Assembly: GCF_021028955.1 (NCBI RefSeq)
Contig: NZ_JAIWPE010000029.1
Span: 1 to 63,237, forward strand
DNA length: 63,237 bases
From: Salipaludibacillus sp. CUR1
GTDB lineage: Bacteria; Bacillota; Bacilli; Bacillales; Salisediminibacteriaceae
Direction: 5' to 3'
Shown one piece after another: positions 16,573-25,455 of the stretch; the stretch's first letter is position 1, and each line of letters starts with the position of its first letter. The notes beneath the pieces were generated by a model. The model did no database searches and was not told the DNA's origin. It saw only the letters and a list, made by a program, of their open reading frames with translations. The translations under genes and the position numbers were made by a program.

Positions 16573-17538
16573 ATGGACAGAAAGACAGCGAAAGAATATA
16601 CAGGTCACCAGGTTTTACTCGATGAAGGTGAGGAAGGCACTTACGTTGGAGTGCTTTTGGAAGTTCTCACTGAACCTAAGACTCCCTGGTCAGGCAAAGT
16701 ACAAATAACAGGAGTACTATCCTGCCCGTCAATTAACTTAAATAACGGACAGGGGATACACCTGCTTTACAGCGCAGACGAGGTCACCGAAGTGGCAGGA
16801 AGAAAAATAAGCCTGCTTAAAACCGCGTTTAACAAGTCTTTTAATGAATCTTTTGCCGATGCGCTGAAAACAAAATGGGACAGTCTGAGGGATATGAGCG
16901 ATAAAAATGATAAATATTTATCAATCATTCAGCAGGAACTGCGAAAAATTAATTCAGAGCATGTCATTTATGAAGAGGCTTTTGTCTATTATCAGTTAGT
17001 TAAAAAGGGAAGAAACCTTTATATCTATGATGAACAGAAACGGGAATCACTTTCTTTGGAGGATTGCCCTTTTGAATTTGAAGTGGAAGTTAATGGAGAA
17101 TGGAAAACGGCGTTTTATAAAAAAGGGTTTACTTTTGAAACGCTGCAGCAGGAAAATGTTGAACTGCAACACGGGTCTACAGTCCGGTTGAACCGGGCTC
17201 AATTTGACCCTTACAGAATATTATTGAATGAACTTGACGACCCTTCTCTGATTGCTTTGGAAAAAGGTTTGGAAAAGTTAGGTATCGGACATGAGCATTC
17301 TGTTTATTGCCACAATTCATTACTGATTAAATTGTTAAGTTCATTTAACGAGACGTCGTTTTCCGGAGTGAACTTTTTATCCTATGCTAACGAAACAAAC
17401 CAGTTTGCAGTCCAGCACCATTACGAACGGACGATGTTAGAAAACGAGCCTGACATTACATTTGACCGGTTTGAATTTACTTCTGATGATGGACAGCGAG
17501 TACTTACCTCTTATGCCACGCATGTTTCAAAAGATTAA
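16573..17538 (+). CDS. DUF2777-like protein of unknown function
   Basis: 321 residues from the ATG at 16573 (a GTG at 16561 is possible but lacks spacing). The N-terminal DRKTAKEYTGHQV...GTYVGVLLEVLTEPKTPWSGKV block recalls DUF2777 of Bacillus, a family with no assigned role. The rest is soluble, acidic and without motifs or membrane segments. It is monocistronic and ends at a strong bidirectional terminator. Confidence 0.6.
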   Translation: MDRKTAKEYTGHQVLLDEGEEGTYVGVLLEVLTEPKTPWSGKVQITGVLSCPSINLNNGQGIHLLYSADEVTEVAGRKISLLKTAFNKSFNESFADALKTKWDSLRDMSDKNDKYLSIIQQELRKINSEHVIYEEAFVYYQLVKKGRNLYIYDEQKRESLSLEDCPFEFEVEVNGEWKTAFYKKGFTFETLQQENVELQHGSTVRLNRAQFDPYRILLNELDDPSLIALEKGLEKLGIGHEHSVYCHNSLLIKLLSSFNETSFSGVNFLSYANETNQFAVQHHYERTMLENEPDITFDRFEFTSDDGQRVLTSYATHVSKD

Positions 17539-17607
17539 GTTAGGAATGCTTACCGCCCCCTGCCTGAATAAATTAGGTTTTTAAAGAGTTATATTTTTAA
17601 AACTAAC

Positions 17608-17657
17608 AAAAAAGACATCAGGCCTTCTCCCTCAGGAAGGCTCTGATGTCTTTTTTA
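17608..17657. terminator. Bidirectional terminator
   Basis: AAAAAAGACATCA pairs with TGATGTCTTTTTT, with an inner GCCTTC/GAAGGC stem, between convergent genes. Confidence 0.85.
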
Positions 17658-19247
17658 TTTATTGCCGTCTTCCGGTGTTTCATAGGAATACCAGGCATAT
17701 CTATCCTCTATTTGCTGTCCGCTTACATGGCGAAGGGAGAACGTTTTTCCCATAAGACTCGTTAAAACAGACACATGAACCGTATATAAGTCATCCATCT
17801 TTTGCAAAACATTTTGTGTAGACTCAAGATCCTGTATTCGTTTTTTAGGTAAAAATACTTCCGTCTTAGATAAGGAACGGGATCTTATACAAAGAAAATC
17901 TTCATAAGCTGTAATACCGGCAGCCCGGTACTGAATATAGCCTATAAATGCTGCAACTAGCGGCAAAGCAACTGAAAACCATCCGTAAGGAAGAAAATAA
18001 GTAGCAGTCGCCGATAAAGCCACGGCTGGAACAATCAATTTAATCATATACCTCCGCAGGCTTTCTTTTGGAAGGCCTTCATAAACAGGCGTAAATGCAA
18101 ATTCCGGAACAAACTTTTCAAGCAGTTCTTCCACTTCCTCCCGCTTACATAGCGGAATTAATACGGTAGAAAGGTCTTCTTCCTTTGTCCCTCCCCCGGT
18201 ACTTTCAACATACACAGAAACAAACCGGAAAGGCTGGCGGATAGGGCTTTGCACTATTCTGACTGCGGTGATTCTTGAAGAGTTGAGAGTTAGTTGTCTT
18301 TGCTCCAGAACTCCTCTCGAAATATGAATATCCACCCCGTTTTTTTTGAGTTTAAAAAATCCATATTTCAAAATGGTACTGGTCAGCGTAAATAACCAGG
18401 CAATAAAAAGTATAATGACTAATAAAGACCCGATCAGAAGTATACTCGAATGGATAAACCAGCCGATGACTTGATCCAGCAGCCATTCAGGCAGAAATTG
18501 AGGGGCCTGGGAGACAACTGCAGCGATAAATGTGGCTGCAATCCCTACACCGCTTGATGTTAAAGCGGCTATGACGAGCCGTCTTGATCCAAGCTCCCAC
18601 TGTTCGTCCGGCTCAGTTTCTTCAATAGTTTCTTCAATAGTCTCTTCAAGATGGTCATCAAACTCTTCTTCAGCTAAATGAACAGCAGCTGCTTCGGAAT
18701 CATTTTTAACTTCCCCCTCTTGAAACGTTTCTTCCTCGGTACTTTCTTCAGATGGATCCTCGTTTTCCCGAGTGTTTAAGTCGTGTGAAGCGGCAGATAC
18801 CGGATGTTTATTTAATAATCTGCTTTTAATTTTTAATGCTTCTTCTCTTTTTAAGGCTACGATACGGAACTCAGGTTCGCCGCCTCCTCCTGCCGTCTCT
18901 ATTTTCACTTCTACAAGTCCGAACAGGCGCTGAACTAATTTGGCATTTATATCAATACTTTGAATCCGGTCTTTTCTTATAAACCTGTTCTTTTTAAATA
19001 TTAACCCTTGCTTAATCTGAAGTTCATCAGATTTCAGATTATAATAAAACTTCCACCAGCTTACAAATCCATTAAGTACAGAAAATAACAGGATACCTGT
19101 GAAAAAGATAAAATAAAATATTGGATTTGCTGCCTGAGCTGACTGTCCAAAAATAAAGACAGCAATTAAGGTAATGATCATTTGTTTTAAATTACTTAAA
19201 AAACTGATAAATATGGATGCCGGATGTTGTCTTTTCCACTCATTCAT
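17655..19247 (-). CDS. ydbT: PH domain-containing membrane protein, YdbT type
   Basis: 530 residues with bacterial PH (bPH2) domains: LQIKQGLIFKKNRFIRKDRIQSIDI (about 78-102) and the VDIHISRGVLEQRQLTLNSSRITAV repeat (about 295-320), plus a third LSKTEVFLPKKRIQDLEST (about 460). Several paired membrane helices separate them. An acidic stretch of about 65 residues with tandem EETIEETIEE lies before the central helices. The family is implicated in membrane and secretion stress. It overlaps ydbS by eight bases, the same pair as in B. subtilis. Confidence 0.85.
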   Translation of the reverse strand: MNEWKRQHPASIFISFLSNLKQMIITLIAVFIFGQSAQAANPIFYFIFFTGILLFSVLNGFVSWWKFYYNLKSDELQIKQGLIFKKNRFIRKDRIQSIDINAKLVQRLFGLVEVKIETAGGGGEPEFRIVALKREEALKIKSRLLNKHPVSAASHDLNTRENEDPSEESTEEETFQEGEVKNDSEAAAVHLAEEEFDDHLEETIEETIEETEPDEQWELGSRRLVIAALTSSGVGIAATFIAAVVSQAPQFLPEWLLDQVIGWFIHSSILLIGSLLVIILFIAWLFTLTSTILKYGFFKLKKNGVDIHISRGVLEQRQLTLNSSRITAVRIVQSPIRQPFRFVSVYVESTGGGTKEEDLSTVLIPLCKREEVEELLEKFVPEFAFTPVYEGLPKESLRRYMIKLIVPAVALSATATYFLPYGWFSVALPLVAAFIGYIQYRAAGITAYEDFLCIRSRSLSKTEVFLPKKRIQDLESTQNVLQKMDDLYTVHVSVLTSLMGKTFSLRHVSGQQIEDRYAWYSYETPEDGNK

Positions 19248-19719
19248 CTGGATCAGCTTCCCTTGCTAATTGAGCGAGATGGTCCCGCAGAGCGTCTGCT
19301 TTTTCCAATGAAAGGCCGGGTATTTCATGAACCGTTGCCGCTGTGGATATAGTCACACTTGCCAGGTTGTAATAGCGGAGGATCGGGCCTTGACGCGTAT
19401 CAACATGTTGAACCCTTATCATAGGAATAATTATTCTTCTAACGACAAAGACTCCAAACATTAACTCTACTTCATTTTCATAAATTTTATAGCGCCAGCG
19501 CTTCCATTGCATTTTCTGTATAACAAAAATATTAAGCAGTGATAATAAAATGGCAATTGCAATTAAGACATATAACGGCCAGCCGGGAAGGTTCCAAATG
19601 AGTGAAACTCCCCAGTAACCTAACGGGAGTAAGAAATAAAATAACGCTCCCAGGCCTGCTGTTATTTTCCAGACTTTTAAAGTTTGCTTTGCTAAAAATT
19701 CGTCAGGCTTTGGTCTCAT
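19240..19719 (-). CDS. ydbS: PH domain-containing membrane protein, YdbS type
   Basis: 159 residues: two membrane helices near the N-terminus (about 18-70), then one bPH2 domain with NEVELMFGVFVVRRIIIPMIRVQHVDTRQGPILR. It is always found next to ydbT, which it overlaps. The pair probably forms one membrane complex. Confidence 0.85.
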   Translation of the reverse strand: MRPKPDEFLAKQTLKVWKITAGLGALFYFLLPLGYWGVSLIWNLPGWPLYVLIAIAILLSLLNIFVIQKMQWKRWRYKIYENEVELMFGVFVVRRIIIPMIRVQHVDTRQGPILRYYNLASVTISTAATVHEIPGLSLEKADALRDHLAQLAREADPDE

Positions 19720-19750
19720 TCATTTTTCTCCTTTTATGTACATTTCTCCT

Positions 19751-19960
19751 TCAGTCTTCCTCATTGACGTAAATAATCTCCACCCCTTCTGCTTTCAGAT
19801 AGTTAATAACTTGTTCATTTAATTCTTCATCTCTTAACAGTCCTAGTGAGGGTGCGAGCTCCAATTGTTCCAATTGGCCCTTCTCTGCATCCTCAATAAG
19901 TTCAATAATCTCTGTCATTTTTCTGTCTTCCAAATCATTGATAAGCTTATCCCTGCTCAT
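19751..19960 (-). CDS. Small protein resembling sigma-70 region 1.1
   Basis: 69 residues from the ATG at 19960 (GGGAGGA six bases upstream; the longer frame to 19975 would contain the ribosome site). The arrangement of short helices ending NEQVINYLKAEGVEIIYVNEED resembles region 1.1 of primary sigma factors, which usually ends in ...EQGIDVVDE. Here it stands alone with no DNA-binding regions. A modulator of RNA polymerase is one possibility; function is unproven. It lies upstream of ydbS on the same strand, about 30 bases away. Confidence 0.6.
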   Translation of the reverse strand: MSRDKLINDLEDRKMTEIIELIEDAEKGQLEQLELAPSLGLLRDEELNEQVINYLKAEGVEIIYVNEED

Positions 19961-20129
19961 TAGAATTCCTCCCAATACTGTTGATAGTTGTATGCTATCA
20001 TAGTCACATTTGTTTTTCCATTTATTATAATGCCCCGCCCCATTTAATAATACATAATTAATCAGGGCTGTTGAGTAAAGTGAAATCGTAAAAATCCAAT
20101 GTCCTGCTCAGATAATAATTATTCTAAGT

Positions 20130-20241
20130 TGCTGATAGAAGGGGGAAATTCGCCGATTGATTTTGTTTTTCGCTGATTGAATCATGTTTTCGCTGATAGA
20201 AATCTTTTTTCGCTGATTGGACCCTCAATTTCGCCGATAGA
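20130..20241. repeat. Short direct repeats with 20-21 bp period (site 1)
   Basis: Six copies of CGCTGATTGA/CGCCGATAGA begin near 20130, 20151, 20171, 20191, 20211 and 20232, each usually led by TT or TTT. The spacing is two helical turns. They occupy the 477-base gap 19961-20437, which otherwise holds only the terminator-like repeat fragment at its right end and no visible gene. Confidence 0.85.
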
Positions 20242-20330
20242 GACGCTATTTCACATGCTGAATTCATTTTTAACTGGTTAAACACCTCCTGTTCTCATAT
20301 CACTGCCTCTATTTTTTTAAGAGTTCCTCT

Positions 20331-20420
20331 TTTTTAAGTATATAAAAGCGAAAAACCGAACAAATACCCGTAAGATTTGTTCGGCTCTCTTTATCGTTAT
20401 TATTCTTTTGTCCCGGCCTC
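20331..20420. repeat. 3' remnant of the GAGGCYGGGACAAAA element (copy C)
   Basis: It matches the right end of the full elements at 29187-29523 and 55138-55738: ATAAAAGCGAAAA, a CCGAACAAA...TTTGTTCGG hairpin, TTTATCGTTATTATTC and the terminal TTTTGTCCCGGCCTC. No left end is present. It lies just after the cvfC-like gene and, read on the minus strand, could end its transcript. Confidence 0.75.
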
Positions 20421-20437
20421 ACACTTTCCGCAGAAAG

Positions 20438-21562
20438 TTATTTCTCAAAAGCATCTGTCATCTGCTTCCAAACTGAACCTTTAGCTTCTTCTCCACCTTC
20501 AATTCGAGCTAGAGCTAATTTTGCCTGCATGCTCACTTCAAATTCAGGATCGTTTTCAGTCTCTTTTAAAGCAGGAATCGCAGACTCATCCCCTATTTCA
20601 TAAAGGAACATTGCAGCCCGCCATCTAACAAGTTTACTGGAATCATCCAGGGCTTTAATCATCGCAGGAATTCCTGCTTTGCTTCCTATATCAGACATCG
20701 CATCACCTGCTGTACGCCTGACAGTTACGGTTTTATCCAGTAAAGCTTTTTCCAGATAAGGTATCACTGCCTCGTCTTCTATCATGCCTAAATAAACTGT
20801 AGCAAGCCGTCTAATCGAGGGTTTTTCATCCTGCAACGCTTTTTCCAGTACTGGAAGGTCTTCTATGTCAGGGTTCATCTGTTCCAGCAGAGCGAAACGT
20901 TTTTTCCAGTCTTCCTCATCAAGCATATCCTCTGTTACTTTTAACCATTCTCTTTTTGGCTTCTCAAGCGTCAAACTGTCATTACTATTTGTTGCAGTTT
21001 CAACTAACTCTTTCAGACGCCTTTCCGAATAGGTAGCCTGAATTTCCTCTGCCACCTCATCAGCCACTTCCTTAAGATCTCCGTAGCGCGGGCTCTGTTC
21101 ACGCCATTTTCTTAATAGAACAACATTATCATCTTCCTTTGTAGCCTTTGCCACAGCTTCAATGAACCGTTCAGGCAATCCCACTCTTTCTTCTGTTTCT
21201 CCATCTGAAACTTTAATTTGCATGGGAATATCCTTAAATTCCTGTATTTGAACGTTCACTTCTCCAAAGTGCTCATCGACTTGCACCTGTGAAGATTTTT
21301 CAGCCTCTTCTCCAAAAACCTTTCTTACTTCAGGAAGAATAACTTTCCAATCCACTTTTGGCGTACGTTCGACCGCAATAAAATCTGCTACGTGATAAAC
21401 TCCTTTTACTCCTTTAATATTAAAAATTTCCCGTATGAACGAAGGTGCCTCGTCTTTATTGTTTAATGTATAGTTATTCGCTTTCCCCTGGGGAAGAGAC
21501 TCGCTCAGCGTCAGTTTCATTGTATTCGGACTTGGTGTAGGTTCCAAAGATACTATTTTCAT
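20438..21562 (-). CDS. HEAT-repeat protein of the conserved virulence factor C (CvfC/YpgR) family
   Basis: 374 residues. The N-terminus (MKIVSLEPTPSPNTMKLTLS) is an Nfu_N-like scaffold domain with the TPSPNTMK motif. The second half consists of HEAT-type repeats (for example VIPYLEKALLDKTVTVRRTAGDAMSDIG). The family is known from Staphylococcus CvfC and B. subtilis YpgR; its mechanism is unresolved and Fe-S-related roles are only suggested by the Nfu_N part. The ATG at 21562 has AAGGGG nine bases upstream. It is monocistronic and divergent from the phosphoesterase. Confidence 0.83.
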   Translation of the reverse strand: MKIVSLEPTPSPNTMKLTLSESLPQGKANNYTLNNKDEAPSFIREIFNIKGVKGVYHVADFIAVERTPKVDWKVILPEVRKVFGEEAEKSSQVQVDEHFGEVNVQIQEFKDIPMQIKVSDGETEERVGLPERFIEAVAKATKEDDNVVLLRKWREQSPRYGDLKEVADEVAEEIQATYSERRLKELVETATNSNDSLTLEKPKREWLKVTEDMLDEEDWKKRFALLEQMNPDIEDLPVLEKALQDEKPSIRRLATVYLGMIEDEAVIPYLEKALLDKTVTVRRTAGDAMSDIGSKAGIPAMIKALDDSSKLVRWRAAMFLYEIGDESAIPALKETENDPEFEVSMQAKLALARIEGGEEAKGSVWKQMTDAFEK

Positions 21563-21711
21563 TTTCAGAAGCCCCTTTCTACTATCATTATGTTGTTTTT
21601 TCATCTTATCATAAAGCTTTGTTTAACCCAATGAGAGTGCCTGTGGTTCACTTATTTCCTACAGTTTGTTAAAGTAGAGGCAAAATTAGTTTTAATAAGG
21701 GGGCAATTATT

Positions 21712-22443
21712 ATGAAACTTGCTCTTATTTCCGATATTCACGGAAATGAACAGGCTTTCAAAGCAGTGCTCGAAGATATATCTGCTATAGGTGCAACTCA
21801 TGTGGCTGTACTTGGGGATATTTCTTTTCGAGGTCCAAAACCTAAACAGTGTCTTGATCTTGTGAGAGATCTTGATGGGAAAGTGATTAAAGGAAACGCC
21901 GATGAATGGATTGTAAGAGGAGTTAATAAAGGGGAAGTCCCTGATAAAGCGTTACAGATGATGCAGGAGGAGCAGGCATGGGCAAAAGAACAGATGACCC
22001 AGGATGATTTAACTTACTTAAACGAATTACCCGAAACAGTCGAAATTCCACTTTCAAACCAGTGCCAGTTGTTTGCCTGCCATGCTACACCCGACAGTTT
22101 ATTTGATATTATTTCAAACGAAGCTGACAATAAAGAGTTTTCTATTTTTACACAAACAAACGAACGGGCTGACTATTATGCATACGGCCATATCCACCTC
22201 CCTTTTTTAAGGTCTTTTGAAAGCAAAAAAATAATAAATACAGGCAGTGTTGGTCTGCCTTTTGACGGAGATGCACGGGCGTCGTATGTCCTCTTTGACA
22301 GGAGCCTGAAAGATATACAAGTGCAGTTCAGAAGAGTTTCTTATGATGTGGAAAAAGCATGTTTTGATCTTGATGAATGCGGATATCCTGAACCTGCACG
22401 GCAACTTATAAAAAACATTTACAGGAACGCTGTAAAACCTTAA
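21712..22443 (+). CDS. Metallophosphoesterase (calcineurin-like)
   Basis: 243 residues with the full set of metal-binding blocks: SDIHGN (7-12), LGDISFRGP (34-42), KGNADEW, FACHATPD and YGHIHLPF, ending with NTGSVG. This is the YfcE/MPE-type phosphodiesterase pattern, also seen in DNA- and nucleotide-phosphatase relatives. Substrate unknown. A GGGGG ribosome site lies eight bases before the ATG. Confidence 0.87.
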   Translation: MKLALISDIHGNEQAFKAVLEDISAIGATHVAVLGDISFRGPKPKQCLDLVRDLDGKVIKGNADEWIVRGVNKGEVPDKALQMMQEEQAWAKEQMTQDDLTYLNELPETVEIPLSNQCQLFACHATPDSLFDIISNEADNKEFSIFTQTNERADYYAYGHIHLPFLRSFESKKIINTGSVGLPFDGDARASYVLFDRSLKDIQVQFRRVSYDVEKACFDLDECGYPEPARQLIKNIYRNAVKP

Positions 22444-22458
22444 TTAAACAAGCAGATG

Positions 22459-22494
22459 TAAAAAGCTATTCCGCCAGCCGGAATAGCTTTTTTA
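22459..22494. terminator. Bidirectional terminator
   Basis: AAAAAGCTATTCC pairs with GGAATAGCTTTTT around GCCAGCC. Confidence 0.85.
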
Positions 22495-22503
22495 ATACTA
22501 TAA

Positions 22504-22929
22504 TTATTCTGATAAGACCTGTCCGATCCTGGAAACCATTTGCTGAAACGAAGCTTTGTCATTGAACCTTTCAACTATTTCATGCTCTTTATTAAGCAGG
22601 AAAGTTGAAGGTACAGACATACAGCGGTACGCGTCATACGTTTCAGTACCGTTATCAAAAAGAGAAGGAAAAGAAAAGTTGTTTTCCTTATAATAAATAT
22701 CTGCAGCTTCATTTTTATGCTCTCTGCCTGGAACGTTAATCATCAGTACTTCAAGGTTGTCTGTCTGCATGGCCCGGTATAATTGTTCTTTATTTGCCAG
22801 GTCTCTTTGGCAGTCAGGACACCACGATACCCAAAAAGTAAGCAGGACTGCTTTCCCTTTAAAGTCTGATAAAGATCTCGTCTTATTACTGTTAAACATA
22901 TCCCTTAAAGAAAAATCAGGAGCTTTCAT
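22504..22929 (-). CDS. TlpA/ResA-like thiol-disulfide oxidoreductase
   Basis: About 141 residues of AhpC/TSA-Redoxin fold with the redox motif WCPDC at about 39-43 and the cis-Pro region VPSTF near residue 107. There is no signal peptide or membrane anchor, so it is probably cytoplasmic, unlike ResA. The ATG at 22929 has AAAGG eight bases upstream; a GTG at 22938 is the alternative. It is the second gene of a pair with a thioredoxin-like protein. Confidence 0.82.
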   Translation of the reverse strand: MKAPDFSLRDMFNSNKTRSLSDFKGKAVLLTFWVSWCPDCQRDLANKEQLYRAMQTDNLEVLMINVPGREHKNEAADIYYKENNFSFPSLFDNGTETYDAYRCMSVPSTFLLNKEHEIVERFNDKASFQQMVSRIGQVLSE

Positions 22930-22952
22930 GTGACTCACCTTTCTGTTCTTTA

Positions 22953-23264
22953 TTAATTCCTGTTTTTTATAAAGTCATAAACGTTGGAAACCGATTCGAA
23001 CGCATACAATTTACTTTCGGGTTTTCCGTCTTCGAACCTGACCAAACAAGGGACACTTTCAATCCCCCATACTTCAGCTTCTTTCTTAAAGTAATTCAGA
23101 TCAGCTTCTATCGCTACTTCCGCCTGCTCAGCTTTTTCAACGATATTTAAGAAATAGCGCGCTAATTCGCAGGTTCCGCACAGAGGGGCGTAAAAATAAA
23201 CCCATACCTGTTTTTCCGACTGCAGCCGGTATTTTAACGACTTATAATCATTAACACTTTCCAA
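22953..23264 (-). CDS. Thioredoxin-like protein (CGTC motif)
   Basis: About 103 residues with the thioredoxin fold: YFYAPLCGTCELA (active-site CGTC near residue 29) and the cis-Pro block GIESVPCLVRF. The WCGPC of true thioredoxin is replaced by LCGTC, as in YtpP-type proteins. The start is TTG, either codon 1 or codon 3 of the frame; the latter (23264) is seven bases from GGGGGA. Co-transcribed with the downstream TlpA-like gene. Confidence 0.8.
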   Translation of the reverse strand: MESVNDYKSLKYRLQSEKQVWVYFYAPLCGTCELARYFLNIVEKAEQAEVAIEADLNYFKKEAEVWGIESVPCLVRFEDGKPESKLYAFESVSNVYDFIKNRN

Positions 23265-23389
23265 TGTCAATTCCCCCTATTTCACCTTCAGCAAACAATA
23301 TACCATAGAGTTTCAAAAGACAAAAGGAAACCGTATTTACCTTAAGTTTTGGCGAAATCCACTCAGTATTACCGTCTGTGAACCAAGTC

Positions 23390-25246
23390 TTAATAAGGGA
23401 AGAACAACGGAATGGTGAACATCATCACAATAAACAATATAATCTGGAGAGGAACACCTGCTTTTACGAAATCCATAAATGAATAACCGCCTGCTGTCAT
23501 AACCAGGGCATTTGGCGGAGAAGCAACCGGAGTTGCAAAAGCCATACTGGCAGCTACTGATACTGCAATTAAAAAGGGATAGGGACTGACGCTCATTTGC
23601 AAGGCAGTCGTAATTGCTATAGGTGCAAATAAAACGGCTGTAGCCGTATTACTGATAAATTGGCTGAAAAGCATAGTGAAGAAATAAAAACCTGTCATAA
23701 CAGCTAACGGACCCAGACTACCCAGCCAGTCTATCATCACATTTGATAAAAACTCTACCCCTCCTGTCTTTTCAAGGGCGGTGGCCATAGGAAGCATGCC
23801 GCCTATTAATAGAACACTCTCCCAGTTTATTCTTGAATAGGCTTCATCCATATTCCGCAAACACCCTGTTAAAACCATCGCCATGGCCGCCAGCATTACT
23901 GCAGTAACCGGGGCTGTTATTTCAAAAGTCATGAGAAGAAGCATTAAAAGCATAATTAAACCAGCTAACGGAGCCCTTCCATTTGCTTTAGCCTTGGACG
24001 CCTGTTCTCCCGGCTGCCCTACCACCACCACATCCTGATATTCTTTAGCTATAAGTTCAATTTTTTTCCATTCTCCCTGAATAAGAAGAGCATCGCCAAA
24101 CTGTAGCCTTTCGTCTGCCCACTCCTGAAAAAAGTAGCGTCCTTTACGATTCATCCCGACTATATTGAGTCCATATTTCTCTCTGAATTCCAGACTGCTT
24201 ACTCTCTCATTAATGAACTTTGAATGAGGTGTGAGCAGCAGCTCCGCTAAACCAATTTCTGCATTAATCAGGCTTTCATGTATGTCTTCCTCTGAATGAG
24301 AGTACAGAAGTAAGCCGTAATCTTCAGTAAAACTGTCAATCCCCTCTTTTTCGCCTTCCAGAAAAAGAGTATCTCCTCTTTTAATGACTGTATTAGCATA
24401 GGCAGGTTTTCTAATTCTTTTTGACTGAAATGTTTTTTTATCCCGCCATTTCCGTTCAATGGTTAAAATATAAATGCCGTATTTGTTAGTTAATTTTAAA
24501 TCTTTTAGTTTCACCCCCGTCAGCCTGCTGTCTTCATCCGGGAGTGAAACACGGTATATTTTCTCCGTTACACCGTAAATTTTCATTAACTCGTCAGGGG
24601 CAGTTGATGAAGACTGTCCGTCTTTTAGAGCTATCCTGTCCGGAATCAGATATTTACCGAAAACCACTAGAAAAAGTATGCCTGTAATAAGTGCAACTAA
24701 CCCAATAGGTGTAAAATCAAAAAAACCGAGTCTTTCATAGCCGTAATCAGCAAGGGTCTGACTGGCGATCAAATTTGGAGGTGTTCCAATAAGAGTCAGG
24801 ACTCCCCCAAGGCTGCTGGCAAACGCAACAGGCATTAAAAACTTTGACGGACTTTCGTTCATTTTCAAAGCGACGCTTATAATGACAGGCATTAACACAG
24901 CCACCGTGCCAGTATTACTCATAAACGCACTTAATACAGCTACTAAAATCATAAGCATAATTAAAAGTAGAAATGGGTTTCCCCGCCCCCACTTAATTGT
25001 AAGTTTTCCAGCGGCTTCTGCCAGGCCGGTTCTGAAAATCCCTGCTCCAACGACAAAAAGGCCTGCAATCATTATGACCAGGCTATTAGAAAAGCCGCTT
25101 AGAGCTTCTTCCGTTGTGATAATGCCGAGGAGTAAAAGCGTAAGTAAAGAAAGGAGAGCTACAACATCCGACCTGAGCTTTCCCCACATAAAAAACAGAG
25201 TAGTTACAATTAAAACAGTAAACGTCAGTAATAAATCAGTGTTCAT
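23390..25246 (-). CDS. SLC13-family anion permease with two TrkA_C domains
   Basis: 618 residues. Two membrane halves carry the repeated signature SNT: SNTGTVAVLMP with GTPPN in the first half, SNTATAVLFAP with SPPNA in the second. Between them, about residues 205-405, are two RCK_C/TrkA_C-like regulatory domains. Family members carry sulfate, phosphate, di- or tricarboxylates with Na+; substrate is not readable. The ATG at 25246 has GAGGTG seven bases upstream. Confidence 0.87.
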   Translation of the reverse strand: MNTDLLLTFTVLIVTTLFFMWGKLRSDVVALLSLLTLLLLGIITTEEALSGFSNSLVIMIAGLFVVGAGIFRTGLAEAAGKLTIKWGRGNPFLLLIMLMILVAVLSAFMSNTGTVAVLMPVIISVALKMNESPSKFLMPVAFASSLGGVLTLIGTPPNLIASQTLADYGYERLGFFDFTPIGLVALITGILFLVVFGKYLIPDRIALKDGQSSSTAPDELMKIYGVTEKIYRVSLPDEDSRLTGVKLKDLKLTNKYGIYILTIERKWRDKKTFQSKRIRKPAYANTVIKRGDTLFLEGEKEGIDSFTEDYGLLLYSHSEEDIHESLINAEIGLAELLLTPHSKFINERVSSLEFREKYGLNIVGMNRKGRYFFQEWADERLQFGDALLIQGEWKKIELIAKEYQDVVVVGQPGEQASKAKANGRAPLAGLIMLLMLLLMTFEITAPVTAVMLAAMAMVLTGCLRNMDEAYSRINWESVLLIGGMLPMATALEKTGGVEFLSNVMIDWLGSLGPLAVMTGFYFFTMLFSQFISNTATAVLFAPIAITTALQMSVSPYPFLIAVSVAASMAFATPVASPPNALVMTAGGYSFMDFVKAGVPLQIILFIVMMFTIPLFFPY

Positions 25247-25316
25247 TACATAACACCTCTTCCCTGATTTAAGGAAACCACTATATGTAAAGGCTTTCAC
25301 ACATCTCTTTAAACAG

Positions 25317-25341
25317 CCGGGAGCACAAGTGCTGCTCCCGT
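25317..25341 (-). terminator. Possible terminator hairpin
   Basis: CGGGAGCAGCAC and GTGCTCCCG form a stem on the minus strand after the cyclase-family gene, but the following T-tract is weak. Confidence 0.35.
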
Positions 25342-25455
25342 AGAACTATTGTATACCTCAACTGATTGACAGGGCGCTTTGCTGCAAGAGTCATGAGCCT
25401 TTAATGCTATTATAACTTAATGACAGGACGCAAAAATAAAATTATCATAACAACA

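Noticed and set aside
20130-20241. CRISPR array
   Set aside because: Units are only about 10 bases, degenerate, with 20-21 base period; there are no 25-40 base identical repeats, no unique spacers of typical size and no cas genes.
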